Made by a program: the position numbers and the translations under genes. From assembly GCA_963785115.1 (NCBI GenBank), contig CAWATY010000031.1:248001-312000 (forward strand): a stretch of DNA of 64,000 bases, in the 5' to 3' direction. Of the stretch, positions 33,401-41,871 are shown one piece after another. A model generated the notes under the pieces. The model searched no databases and was not told the DNA's origin. It saw only the letters and a list, made by a program, of their open reading frames with translations. This DNA comes from JACCWP01 sp963785115 (GTDB lineage Bacteria; Actinomycetota; Actinomycetes; Propionibacteriales; Nocardioidaceae). The first letter of the stretch is position 1; each line of letters starts with the position of its first letter.

Positions 33401-35086
33401 CTAGCCGCAGACGGCGCCCTGCGCCGCCGATCCGACCAGCTTGCGGTACTTCGCGAGCACGCCGGTGCGGTAGCGCGACTCTGGCGGCACGAAGTCCTCG
33501 CCGCGGCGCTTCAGCTCGTCGTCGCCGACCAGCACGTCGAGAGTCTTCGTCTCGACGTCCAGCCGGATCCGGTCGCCGTCCCGGACGAACGCGATCGGTC
33601 CGGCATCCGCAGCCTCGGGTGCGACGTGGCCGACACACAGGCCGGTGGTCCCGCCGGAGAATCGGCCATCGGTCATCAGCAGCACCTCCTTGCCCAACCC
33701 GGCGCCCTTGATGGCACCGGTGATCGCGAGCATCTCGCGCATCCCCGGCCCGCCCTTGGGTCCCTCGAACCGGATGACCACCACGTCGCCGCCGGTGATG
33801 GTCCCGTCGGCGAGGGCGTCCATGGCCGCGCGCTCGCCGTCGAAGACCCGCGCCGTGCCCTCGAAGACGGCGTCGTCGAAGCCGGCGCTCTTGACCACGG
33901 CACCCTCGGGCGCCAGCGAGCCGTGCAGGATCGTGATGCCGCCGGTCTTGTGGATGGGCTCAGCCATCCGCCGGATGATCGTGCCGTCCACGTCCGGCGG
34001 GTCGATGTCGGCCAGGTTGTCGGCCATCGTGCGACCGGTCACCGTCAGGCAGTCGCCGTCGAGCAGGCCGGCGTCGAGCAGCGCTCTCATGACCACCGGG
34101 ATCCCGCCGACCCGGTCGACGTCGTTCATGACGTAGCGGCCGAAGGGCTTGAGATCGCCGAGGTGCGGCACCCGGTCGCCGACCCGGGAGAAGTCGTCGA
34201 GGGTGAGCTCGACCTCGGCCTCGCGGGCGATCGCCAGCAGGTGCAGGACCGCGTTGGTCGAGCCGCCCAGCGCCATCACGACGGCGATGGCGTTCTCGAA
34301 GGCGGGTTTGGTCATCACCTGACGCGCGGTGATGCCGGCGCGCAGCATCCCGACGACCGCCTCGCCCGAGCGGTGTGCGTAGCCGTCGCGCCGCCGGTCG
34401 ACGGCGGGCGGCGCCGACGACCCGGGCAGTGCCATGCCCAGCGCCTCGGAGACCGCGGCCATCGTGTTCGCGGTGTACATGCCGCCGCATGCGCCCTCAC
34501 CCGGACAGATCGCGCGCTCGATCCGGTCGACCTCCTCGCGGGTGATGAGTCCCCGCAGGCAGGCACCGACCGCCTCGAACGCGTCGATGATCGTCACGTC
34601 CTTGCCGTCGACCTGGCCGGGCATGATCGACCCCGCGTACAGGAACACGCTGGCCAGGTCGAGGCGGGCGGCCGCCATCAGCATGCCGGGCAGCGACTTG
34701 TCGCAGCCGGCGAGCAGCACCGAGCCGTCGAGCCGCTCGGCCATCATCACGGTCTCGACGGAGTCGGCGATGACCTCACGGGAGACCAGCGAGAAGTGCA
34801 TGCCCTCGTGGCCCATCGAGATGCCGTCGGACACCGAGATGGTGCCGAACTCCAACGGGTACCCACCGGCGGCGTGCACGCCGTTCTTGACCGCGTCGGC
34901 CAGCCGGTCGAGCGACAGGTTGCACGGGGTGATCTCGTTCCAGCTGGAGGCCACCCCGATCTGCGGCTTGGCGAAGTCGGCGTCGTCCATGCCGACGGCG
35001 CGCAGCATGCCCCGTGCGGCGGCCTTCTCCAGGCCGTCCGTGACGTCGCGGCTGCGGGGTTTGAGGTCGGGGGTGCCGGTGCTCAT
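33401..35086 (-). CDS. ilvD: dihydroxy-acid dehydratase
   Basis: 561-aa Fe-S dehydratase, third common step of Val/Ile synthesis. The three cluster cysteines are in NEITPCNLSLD, LLAGCDKSLPGM and GEGACGGMYTANTM; the C-terminal MREMLAITGAIKGAGLGKEV and TDGRFSGGTTGLCVGHV are signatures of IlvD/Edd. ATG at 35086. It is 8 kb from ilvBNC, separated by the fibre genes and the ABC importer, but on the same strand. Confidence 0.96.
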   Translation of the reverse strand: MSTGTPDLKPRSRDVTDGLEKAAARGMLRAVGMDDADFAKPQIGVASSWNEITPCNLSLDRLADAVKNGVHAAGGYPLEFGTISVSDGISMGHEGMHFSLVSREVIADSVETVMMAERLDGSVLLAGCDKSLPGMLMAAARLDLASVFLYAGSIMPGQVDGKDVTIIDAFEAVGACLRGLITREEVDRIERAICPGEGACGGMYTANTMAAVSEALGMALPGSSAPPAVDRRRDGYAHRSGEAVVGMLRAGITARQVMTKPAFENAIAVVMALGGSTNAVLHLLAIAREAEVELTLDDFSRVGDRVPHLGDLKPFGRYVMNDVDRVGGIPVVMRALLDAGLLDGDCLTVTGRTMADNLADIDPPDVDGTIIRRMAEPIHKTGGITILHGSLAPEGAVVKSAGFDDAVFEGTARVFDGERAAMDALADGTITGGDVVVIRFEGPKGGPGMREMLAITGAIKGAGLGKEVLLMTDGRFSGGTTGLCVGHVAPEAADAGPIAFVRDGDRIRLDVETKTLDVLVGDDELKRRGEDFVPPESRYRTGVLAKYRKLVGSAAQGAVCG

Positions 35087-35118
35087 GGGGCGGAGCCTAC
35101 GACCGGCCCGCAGGACCG

Positions 35119-35685
35119 TCAGCGCAGCACGGGGGTGGTCCCGGTCTGGGCGACGACCAGGTAGCCGCACCCGGCCGCCCACAGCAGGCTCACCATGGTG
35201 CCGATGATGAACCGCTCGCCGAGGCTCGCCCGGTCGGTGCCGCCGCTGGCCCTGCGCTCCTGGTCGATCTTGAGCTCGGGATAGCGACCGAGCGCCTTGA
35301 CCACGAGCACGACGGCCACCCCTTCGGGCAGGCCGGCCACCAGGGACACGAAGAAGGCCAGCCGTTCGAGCGCGCCGATCCACGAGCCGCCCGGAAGCAG
35401 CGCCTCCGCGCCGAGCTCGCCGGTCTCGTCGACCACGTCGAGCACGGCCCGGGTGACCAGGTGCCCACCGCACACCGAGAGCGCCGCGGCGAACAACGTC
35501 AGCTGTGGCGCCCAGTCGTCCGGGACCTCGTCGCCGAACAGGGTGGCCAGCACGGCGCACGCGGTGCCGGCCAGGACCACCCCGCCGACGGCGAGTCGCA
35601 GACCGGCCGACGCATCCTTTCCCACGAACGCCATGCCGAGCCCGGCCACGACCCCCAGCCCGATGGTCAGCGCGAGGACGGTCAC
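35119..35685 (-). CDS. multi-pass membrane protein adjacent to SatD
   Basis: 188 aa with five hydrophobic segments (LALTIGLGVVAGLGMAFVG, LAVGGVVLAGTACAVLATLF, LTLFAAALSVCGGHLV, LAFFVSLVAGLPEGVAVVLVV, GTMVSLLWAAGCGYLVVA) and a cytoplasmic loop YPELKIDQERRASGG. I do not recognise the family with certainty. It is divergent from satD (75-nt gap); membrane proteins often neighbour SatD genes, so the two may work together. Confidence 0.65.
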   Translation of the reverse strand: MTVLALTIGLGVVAGLGMAFVGKDASAGLRLAVGGVVLAGTACAVLATLFGDEVPDDWAPQLTLFAAALSVCGGHLVTRAVLDVVDETGELGAEALLPGGSWIGALERLAFFVSLVAGLPEGVAVVLVVKALGRYPELKIDQERRASGGTDRASLGERFIIGTMVSLLWAAGCGYLVVAQTGTTPVLR

Positions 35686-35747
35686 GGGCCCATCCTGTCG
35701 GCTGCCGCCGACGCGGCACCACCATCAGCATTGGCCTTATCTCCTGT

Positions 35748-35759
35748 TAGAATCAGATC
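35748..35759 (+). promoter_or_regulatory. -10 box of a leaderless promoter for the SatD gene
   Basis: TAGAAT at 35748-35753 and six bases before the ATG at 35760, giving a start of transcription at the ATG itself. No ribosome-binding site is present, which agrees with leaderless translation. A matching -35 at 17 bp is not evident. Confidence 0.5.
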
Positions 35760-36470
35760 ATGACTGATCAACACGGGACCACCGGGGTGGTGCTGATCGC
35801 CGACGTCGTGGCCTCGAAGCGGCACGCCGACCGGGCCGCCCTGCAGGCGCGGCTGGCCGCGGCGATCGAACGCGCCAACGCCGACGAGCGGGTGGTCCAA
35901 CCGCTGTACCCGGTCCTCGGCGACGAGCTCCAGGGCGCCGTGACGCGACTCGGCGACGGGCTCCGCCTCGCGCTGGAGCTGCGGCTCGGCCTGCTGCCCG
36001 AGGTCGACCTGCGGACCGGGCTCGGCGTCGGCCGCTACGAGGTGTTCGACCCGTCCAGCAGTCCCGCCTCGCAGGACGGACCTGCCTGGTGGGCCGCCCG
36101 ACGGGCCGTCGACGAGGCCAAGGAGCAGGCGGCCCGGCCGGCGACGCGCCACGTACGGGCGCGGGTGTGCGCGCTGGACGCCGACGGGCGTGCGCCGTCC
36201 GACGGCGACACCGTCGCCGCGATCAACGGCTTCCTGGGGCTGCAGGACTACCTGCTCGCGGCGATGTCGGACCGGCACCGGCGGCTGCTGGCAGCGGCGC
36301 TGGCCGGCGAGCACCAGCGCGACGTCGCCCAGCGCGAGGGCATCACCCAGTCGGCCGTCTCGCAGGGGCTGCAGACCTCGGGGGCACAGGCGCTGGTGCA
36401 CGCCCTCGTCGCCGTCGACGCCGTCACCGCGCCGGAGACACCCACGCCGCAGGAATCAGCCCAGCGCTGA
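35760..36470 (+). CDS. SatD family protein
   Basis: 236 aa. VVLIADVVASKRHADRAALQARL at the N-terminus and YPVLGDELQGAVTRLGDGLR match the SatD family (known from the secondary acid tolerance locus of streptococci, biochemical role unclear). The C-terminal 60 residues, HQRDVAQREGITQSAVSQGLQTSGA, look like a helix-turn-helix, so a DNA-binding regulatory role is plausible. Leaderless promoter. Divergent from a membrane protein gene. Confidence 0.75.
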   Translation: MTDQHGTTGVVLIADVVASKRHADRAALQARLAAAIERANADERVVQPLYPVLGDELQGAVTRLGDGLRLALELRLGLLPEVDLRTGLGVGRYEVFDPSSSPASQDGPAWWAARRAVDEAKEQAARPATRHVRARVCALDADGRAPSDGDTVAAINGFLGLQDYLLAAMSDRHRRLLAAALAGEHQRDVAQREGITQSAVSQGLQTSGAQALVHALVAVDAVTAPETPTPQESAQR

Positions 36471-36531
36471 TTCCTGTCCGCGATCAGCTCATACCTTCTT
36501 CGACGGAGCCGGCGTGGTCCAGCATGGGTGC

Positions 36532-37266
36532 ATGACCCAGACCCGCGTGACCCGCGTGGCCAGCGCGACCGGCCTGCTCGCCCTGCTGGCCACGGTGCTG
36601 GTCGCACCCGCAACGGTCGCTACGCCCTCGCACGAACCCGTCCCGGGGGGACCCATCACCGGCCGGCTGCTGTCGGCCGGGGGCGAGGGCGCGGTCGGCG
36701 GACTGGTGGTGCGGGTCCGGGAGAACGTGGGCGGCTCCCCCGGCGCGGTCGTCGACACCACGACCAGTGCCGCCGACGGCCGCTTCAGCGTCGACGCGTC
36801 CGGCAGCACCCCGCGGGTGTGGGTGCAGGTCGTCGGCACCACCCGGTGGCTGGGCGGGCACGTGGGCGGGGAGAGTCCGGCCGGCGTGCAGGCCGACCTG
36901 TCCAACGCGAACACCTACTCCCCCGGTACGGCGCTCGGCCGGACGTTCATCGGGCCCCGGTTCGTCCGCGGCGTCGTGACCGACGCCGGCAGCGGTGACC
37001 CGGTGGCGGGCGCCGACGTCCGGCTGTACGCGCCCGGCGAGGCGCCGTCGGGCACACCGGAACGGGTGCTGCACACCGACGCGGCGGGCGTCTTCGCCGC
37101 CACGGGTCTTGCCGACGAGGAGTACGGCATCCGGATCTCCGGCGCGACCGGCTACGAGACCGGCTGGGTCGGCTGCGGCTACGGCGTCGTCGCGACGTAC
37201 GAGGATGCCTGTGTCCACGCCACCGGCCGCCTGGACCGGCGGGTGCGGCTCGACCCGGTGACTTGA
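36532..37266 (+). CDS. secreted protein with carboxypeptidase-regulatory-like Ig-fold repeats, copy A
   Basis: 244 aa. Signal peptide at the N-terminus (VASATGLLALLATVLVAPATVA). Two Ig-like regulatory repeats follow: ITGRLLSAGGEGAVGGLVVRV...AVVDTTTSAADGRFSV and VRGVVTDAGSGDPVAGADVRLY...DAAGVFAATGLADEEYGI, each of the CarboxypepD_reg/CNA-B type beta sandwich. Two Cys near the C-terminus (WVGCGYG, YEDACVHA) may form a disulfide. Likely surface or secreted. Paralogue of the next gene. Confidence 0.72.
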   Translation: MTQTRVTRVASATGLLALLATVLVAPATVATPSHEPVPGGPITGRLLSAGGEGAVGGLVVRVRENVGGSPGAVVDTTTSAADGRFSVDASGSTPRVWVQVVGTTRWLGGHVGGESPAGVQADLSNANTYSPGTALGRTFIGPRFVRGVVTDAGSGDPVAGADVRLYAPGEAPSGTPERVLHTDAAGVFAATGLADEEYGIRISGATGYETGWVGCGYGVVATYEDACVHATGRLDRRVRLDPVT

Positions 37267-37310
37267 GTCGTTCCGACCCGGAGCCCGCAGCTGGACCCCA
37301 CCATGGGCAG

Positions 37311-38015
37311 ATGCGCCTACCCCTCGCCCGGCTGTCCGCCGCCGTCCTGCTCACGCTCGCCCTTGCCGTCCCGCTCGGGTCGACGCAGAGCGCGTCGGCC
37401 AAGCCCCTCGAGACCTCCGTGCGCGGCAAGCTCGTCAACGCGTACGGCGGTGGCGCCCTGGCGGGCCTGACCGTCCGCGCGCGCCTCGTCTCCGGAGGTC
37501 CCCCGGGCGCGATCATCGACACCACCACGACCGCGGCCAACGGGGAGTTCACCCTCATCACGTCGAAGTCCGGCGGCGATGACGTGTGGGTCCAGGTGCT
37601 GGACACGCCGCAGTGGCAGGGCGGCTACGTCGGCAACGGCGATCCGCGGTACGTCGAGCTCAACATCGCCAACGCCGACCCGCAGCCGTCGGACGTGCTG
37701 GGCAGGATCCGGGTGATCCCGGCGTCCATGCGCGGCACCGTCGTCAACCCCGGCTCGGGCAACCCGGTGCGCAACGCGACGGTCCGTGTCTACGGCGTGC
37801 CCGACGAGGACTTCCAGCAGAGCGCGACGACCGGCCGGGCCGGCGGCTTCGCGGTCGCCGAGCTGTCCGGCGAGGAGTTCGAGGTGAAGGTGATCGGGCC
37901 CGCGGGTTACGAGACCGGGTGGCTCAGCTGCACCCAGGCCGTGGTGCCGCTCATCGAGCGCTGCTCGCAGTCGTCCGGCAAACTCGCCCACAAGGTGCGG
38001 CTGCAACACGACTGA
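37311..38015 (+). CDS. secreted protein with carboxypeptidase-regulatory-like Ig-fold repeats, copy B
   Basis: 234 aa, paralogue of the preceding gene. ATG at 37311; signal peptide LARLSAAVLLTLALAVPL, cleavage near SASA. The same two repeats: VRGKLVNAYGGGALAGLTVRA...IIDTTTTAANGEFTL and MRGTVVNPGSGNPVRNATVRVY...TGRAGGFAVAELSGEEF, and the shared end GYETGW(L/V)...C. The conserved spacing of the C-terminal cysteines argues for the same fold and role in both copies. Confidence 0.72.
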   Translation: MRLPLARLSAAVLLTLALAVPLGSTQSASAKPLETSVRGKLVNAYGGGALAGLTVRARLVSGGPPGAIIDTTTTAANGEFTLITSKSGGDDVWVQVLDTPQWQGGYVGNGDPRYVELNIANADPQPSDVLGRIRVIPASMRGTVVNPGSGNPVRNATVRVYGVPDEDFQQSATTGRAGGFAVAELSGEEFEVKVIGPAGYETGWLSCTQAVVPLIERCSQSSGKLAHKVRLQHD

Positions 38016-38028
38016 GCGACGCTGTGGT

Positions 38029-38916
38029 GTGCCCCGACCGGATGAACCCTGGAGCCTGCTGAGCCCGCTGAGCCGCGGCCTGGACGTGGTGCGCGCCGGT
38101 CTCGGCCGCGCGATCCTCGCCGGCGTCGCCGGGAGCGAGCCGGAGCGAACCCACGCGCGCATCCACCTCACGCCGGGACCCCGGTGGTTCCCCGACGACG
38201 CACCCATCCGGCGGGTGCACGGCGACGCCTCGATGTTCGTCGGGGGTATCCGGGCACTGCTGATCCAGTCCCTGCACCCGCTGGCGATGGCCGGTGTCGC
38301 CGCGCACTCCGACTACCGCACCGACCCGTGGGGCAGGCTGCAGCGGACCGGACAGTTCCTCGCCGTGACGACGTTCGGGACGGCTGCCGATGCCGAGCGG
38401 GCGGTGGCTCGCGTCCGTGCCGTGCACAGCCGGGTACGGGGCGTCGCGCCCGACGGGCGGAGCTACGTCGCCTCCGACCCGCATCTGCTGCGCTGGGTGC
38501 ACGTCACCGAGGCCGACAGCTTCCTCTGCGCCTACCAGCGCTACGGCGGGCGGGCCCTCACCCAGGCGGAGCGGGACACCTACGTCGCCCAGACCGCCGA
38601 CGTGGCCGAGGCGCTGGGCTCGACGGACTCGCCGCGCACCGAGCAGGCCATGCGCGACCAGTTGGCCGGCTTCCGCGACGAGCTCCACGGGACCCGCGAG
38701 GCACGGGAGGCCGCCCGCTTCGTGCTGCTGGACGCACCCGTGCCGCTGGTCGCCCGCCCCGGCTACGGCGTGCTGGCGGCCGCGGCCGTCGGCCTGATGC
38801 CGTGGTGGAGCCGCTGGCCGCTGCGGCTGCCGTGGCTGCCGGTCGCCGAGGCCACCCTCGTCCGTGCCGCCGGCGTAACCGCGACAAGCAGCATCCGGTG
38901 GGCTATGTCGGCCTGA
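38029..38916 (+). CDS. oxygenase MpaB family (DUF2236) protein
   Basis: 295 aa. SMFVGGIRALLIQSLHPLAMAGVAAHSDYR and WGRLQRTGQFLAVTTFGTAADAERAV are typical of the DUF2236/MpaB oxygenase family (heme-binding proteins that oxidatively cleave polyisoprenes or related substrates); the conserved H of the SLHPLAMAG segment is present. The C-terminus is hydrophobic (WWSRWPLRLPWLPV). The substrate is unknown. GTG start at 38029, 13 nt after copy B; convergent with the hydroxyacid dehydrogenase. Confidence 0.8.
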   Translation: MPRPDEPWSLLSPLSRGLDVVRAGLGRAILAGVAGSEPERTHARIHLTPGPRWFPDDAPIRRVHGDASMFVGGIRALLIQSLHPLAMAGVAAHSDYRTDPWGRLQRTGQFLAVTTFGTAADAERAVARVRAVHSRVRGVAPDGRSYVASDPHLLRWVHVTEADSFLCAYQRYGGRALTQAERDTYVAQTADVAEALGSTDSPRTEQAMRDQLAGFRDELHGTREAREAARFVLLDAPVPLVARPGYGVLAAAAVGLMPWWSRWPLRLPWLPVAEATLVRAAGVTATSSIRWAMSA

Positions 38917-38919
38917 GGA

Positions 38920-39867
38920 TCAGGAGCCGGGCCCGGCCACGACGTGCTCGAGCGGGGCGCCGGCCGCGTACCTCGTGAGCTGGTCGCGGAGCAGGGCGTG
39001 CACGCGCGGGAACATCGCGGTGGTGTTGCCCCCGACGTGCGGGCTGATCAGCACCCCCGGGGTGGTCCACAACGGGTGGTCGGGCGGCAGTGGCTCGGGG
39101 TCGGTGACGTCGAGGCCGGCGAGCAACCGCCCGGAGGCGGTTTCGGCAAGCAGGGCCTCGGTGTCGACGACGGGGCCGCGGGCGACGTTGACCAGCACCG
39201 CGCCGTCCTTCATCCGGGCCAGGAAGTCGGCGTCGACCAGGTGCTGCGTCTGCGGGGTCAGCGGCACCAGCAGCACGACAGCGTCGGCCCGCGGGAGCAG
39301 CTCGACGAGGTCGTCCGGTCCGTGGACGACGCCATCGGCGTCCTCGCGCGGCTTGGTCCCGACGCGCACCACCTCGGCCTCGAAGGGCAGCAGCCGACGC
39401 CGCAGCGCACCGGCGATGCTGCCGGCCCCGAGGATCACGACGGTGGAGTCGGCCAGTGCCGGCCGCCGGTCCGACCCCCAGCGGCCCTCCGACTGCGCCC
39501 GGACGAAGTCCGGCAGTCCGCGCAGGCTCGCGATCAGCAAGCCCACCGCGAGCTCTGCCGTCGACGCGTCGTGCACGCCGCGGGCGTTGCACAGCGTCAC
39601 GTCGTCGGGCAGGTGCGGCAGCACGTTGTCGACGCCGGCCGTCTGGGTCTGGATCACCTCCAGCGACGTCATTCGCGCCAAGGTCTCGGGGTAGTCGAAC
39701 CCGCCCTCGTAGTGCGGCACGAAGAAGCGCACCCGCTCGTAGCCGTCGGCGTCGGGGTGCCGGCCGGGATCGACCTCGACCACCTCCACACCGGCGGGCA
39801 GGCCGTCGCCGAGCAGGCCGGGGTCGAACGGCAGCCAGACCAGCGGGCGGTCGTCGGTGGGAGTCAT
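38920..39867 (-). CDS. D-2-hydroxyacid dehydrogenase family protein
   Basis: 315 aa. NAD-binding motif VVILGAGSIAGALRRRL, catalytic region LVNVARGPVVDTEALL (Arg), DVTDPEPLPPDHPLW (Glu) and SPHVGGNT (His) give the full triad of the PdxB/GyaR-type 2-hydroxyacid dehydrogenases. It reduces a 2-oxo acid or oxidises a hydroxyacid; the substrate is unclear. ATG overlaps the patatin stop by 4 nt, so the two are co-translated. Confidence 0.9.
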   Translation of the reverse strand: MTPTDDRPLVWLPFDPGLLGDGLPAGVEVVEVDPGRHPDADGYERVRFFVPHYEGGFDYPETLARMTSLEVIQTQTAGVDNVLPHLPDDVTLCNARGVHDASTAELAVGLLIASLRGLPDFVRAQSEGRWGSDRRPALADSTVVILGAGSIAGALRRRLLPFEAEVVRVGTKPREDADGVVHGPDDLVELLPRADAVVLLVPLTPQTQHLVDADFLARMKDGAVLVNVARGPVVDTEALLAETASGRLLAGLDVTDPEPLPPDHPLWTTPGVLISPHVGGNTTAMFPRVHALLRDQLTRYAAGAPLEHVVAGPGS

Positions 39868-40877
39868 GCAGTGGTCTCCTCTCCGGGCCGGGCAGAGTCG
39901 TCGAGGTGTCGCTCGGCGGCCCGCCGCCCGGCCTCCCAGAGCAGCTGCTGCTGCTCGGCGGTGATCCCGAAGTCGGTGCTGGCCACGCCGGACGTGTCGA
40001 CGAAGATGCTGCGCGCCACCGTGGCGGGATCGCCGACGTGCTGGCTCTGGCAGGCCTCCAGCGCGCTCTCGACCACCGCCAAGGCCATCGAGATCGGTCC
40101 GCTGACCGGCTGGACCGGCGTGTGTCGGCCGATCCCGGCGGTCAGCCGGACGCCGAGCGTGGGCCAGCGACCGGGTCGTCCGTCGTCGCGGTCGAACATG
40201 CTCACCGGGTAGGGGCTCAGCAGGCCGCCGTCGACGAGCGTGGACACGCCCTTCTGCCAGGTCATCGTGACCGGCTCGAAGAAGAACGGGATCGACGCGG
40301 ACGCGCGCACCGCGTCGGCCACCGGCATCGCGTCGGGCTCGAGGCCGTAGTCGGGGCAGTCCCACGGCAGCCGCACCAGCCGGCGGCGGGACAGGTCGCT
40401 GGCCATCACCACCAACGTGTACGCGCGCTCGGGCGGCAGGGCCGAGTCGGGGTCGTCCTCCTTCAGATCGGCGAACGTGCGGACCCCGAGGTCGGCGAGC
40501 ACTCCGCGGAGCCAGTCGTGCAGCCGCGCCCCCTCGTACATGCCGCCCCCGACCGCCAGCGAGAAGCCGTCGACGACCCGGCCGAACGGGCCGAGCAGTC
40601 GCCCGACGGTGCCGCGATCGCGCAGCCCGGCGTAGGGCAACGACCGCACCACGTCCTCGGCACGCTCGAGCGGCTCGCCGGCGTGCTGCAGCGCGGCCAG
40701 CACCGCGCCGGCGACGGCACCGGCCGAAGTGCCAGCGATGCGCGGGAAGGTCCAGCCGCGACGGGCGAGCGTCACGGCGACCGCGGCCAGGGCGATCCCC
40801 TTGACGCCGCTGCCCTCGAGCACCAGGTCGGCGGCGCGGCCATCTCCGGCGCGTCCCGGATCGTTGCCGCGCGTCAT
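39864..40877 (-). CDS. patatin-like phospholipase
   Basis: 337 aa. Oxyanion motif LEGSGVKGIALA, nucleophile elbow GTSAGAVAG (GxSxG) and the catalytic Asp in LVDGGLLSPYPV are all present, so it should be an active Ser-Asp lipid acyl hydrolase. The C-terminal part is typical of actinobacterial patatins. No signal peptide; probably cytosolic or peripheral. Divergent from the alpha/beta hydrolase at 40921 (43-nt gap). Confidence 0.92.
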   Translation of the reverse strand: MTRGNDPGRAGDGRAADLVLEGSGVKGIALAAVAVTLARRGWTFPRIAGTSAGAVAGAVLAALQHAGEPLERAEDVVRSLPYAGLRDRGTVGRLLGPFGRVVDGFSLAVGGGMYEGARLHDWLRGVLADLGVRTFADLKEDDPDSALPPERAYTLVVMASDLSRRRLVRLPWDCPDYGLEPDAMPVADAVRASASIPFFFEPVTMTWQKGVSTLVDGGLLSPYPVSMFDRDDGRPGRWPTLGVRLTAGIGRHTPVQPVSGPISMALAVVESALEACQSQHVGDPATVARSIFVDTSGVASTDFGITAEQQQLLWEAGRRAAERHLDDSARPGEETTA

Positions 40878-40920
40878 GGGCAGGACCCTAACGGCGGAGG
40901 TCGTGGCACCATCGCGGTCC

Positions 40921-41871
40921 ATGGCCCTGCACCTGTTCGACGTCCACAGCGCCGACGGGACGCGGCTGCGCGCCTGGACCAACCGCGCCGACGTCGTGCC
41001 GGGGCAACCGGACGAGGGCAGCTCCGGTCCGGTCGTACTGGTCTGCAACGGCCTGGGCACGAACCCGTACGCGTGGCCGAGCCTGCTGCGCGACGACTGC
41101 CCGGTGCCGGTGGTCTCGTGGTACCACCGCGGCACCGGTGGCAGCCAGCGTCCCGACGACCCGCACCACATCGGCGTCGACGCGTTCGTCGAGGACGCCC
41201 TGTCGGTGCTGGACGCGGTCGGCACCACGCGGTGCGTGGCGGCGGGCTGGAGCATCGGGGTCAACACCGCCTTCGAGCTCGCGGCCCGGCACCCCGAGCG
41301 GGTGAGCGGGCTGTTCGCCGTCGCGGGGACGCCCGGCAGCACGTTCGCCACCATGCTGGGGCCGCTGCACGTCCCGCGCCCGCTGCGGCACCCGCTGACG
41401 GTGGGTATCGCGTACGCCCTGCGGGTGGCGGGTCCGCTGCTCAGCCCCGTTACCACCAGGTTCCCCTGGCCGTCGCTGGCCGTCGACGCGCTGCGGTACA
41501 GCGGCTTCATGCTGCCCAAGGCCGGCCGCGACGACGTACGCCAGGCGGTCGCGGAATTCACCAGCACCGACGTCGACTGGTACATGCACCTGGCGGTGCA
41601 CGCCAGCCGGCACCGGCGGGTGCCGCTGTCCGGGATCACCGTCCCGGTCACGTTCGTCGCCGGGCGCTGGGACGTCTTGTGCTCGTCCGAGGCGATCGCA
41701 GGTGCAACCGAGCGGCTGACCGACGCGCGGCTGGTCGAGGTCGATGGGAGCCACTTCCTGACCCTGGAGGAGCCCGAGCTGGTGCTCGACGAGCTGGTGT
41801 CCCTGATCGACCGGGTCGTGGTCGCCGAGGGCACATCCGCTGGCGCCGACGCGGGCGTTGGCGCACGATGA
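40921..41871 (+). CDS. alpha/beta hydrolase
   Basis: 316 aa. VVLVCNGLGTNPYAW, GTGGSQRPDDPHHIG, nucleophile AAGWSIGVNTAFELAARHPERV (Gly-x-Ser-x-Gly as GWSIG) and a late His in VDGSHFLTLEEPE give a complete triad with an Asp in AGRWDVLCSS. Substrate unknown. The 3' end overlaps the sugar dehydrogenase ATG by 4 nt. Confidence 0.9.
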   Translation: MALHLFDVHSADGTRLRAWTNRADVVPGQPDEGSSGPVVLVCNGLGTNPYAWPSLLRDDCPVPVVSWYHRGTGGSQRPDDPHHIGVDAFVEDALSVLDAVGTTRCVAAGWSIGVNTAFELAARHPERVSGLFAVAGTPGSTFATMLGPLHVPRPLRHPLTVGIAYALRVAGPLLSPVTTRFPWPSLAVDALRYSGFMLPKAGRDDVRQAVAEFTSTDVDWYMHLAVHASRHRRVPLSGITVPVTFVAGRWDVLCSSEAIAGATERLTDARLVEVDGSHFLTLEEPELVLDELVSLIDRVVVAEGTSAGADAGVGAR

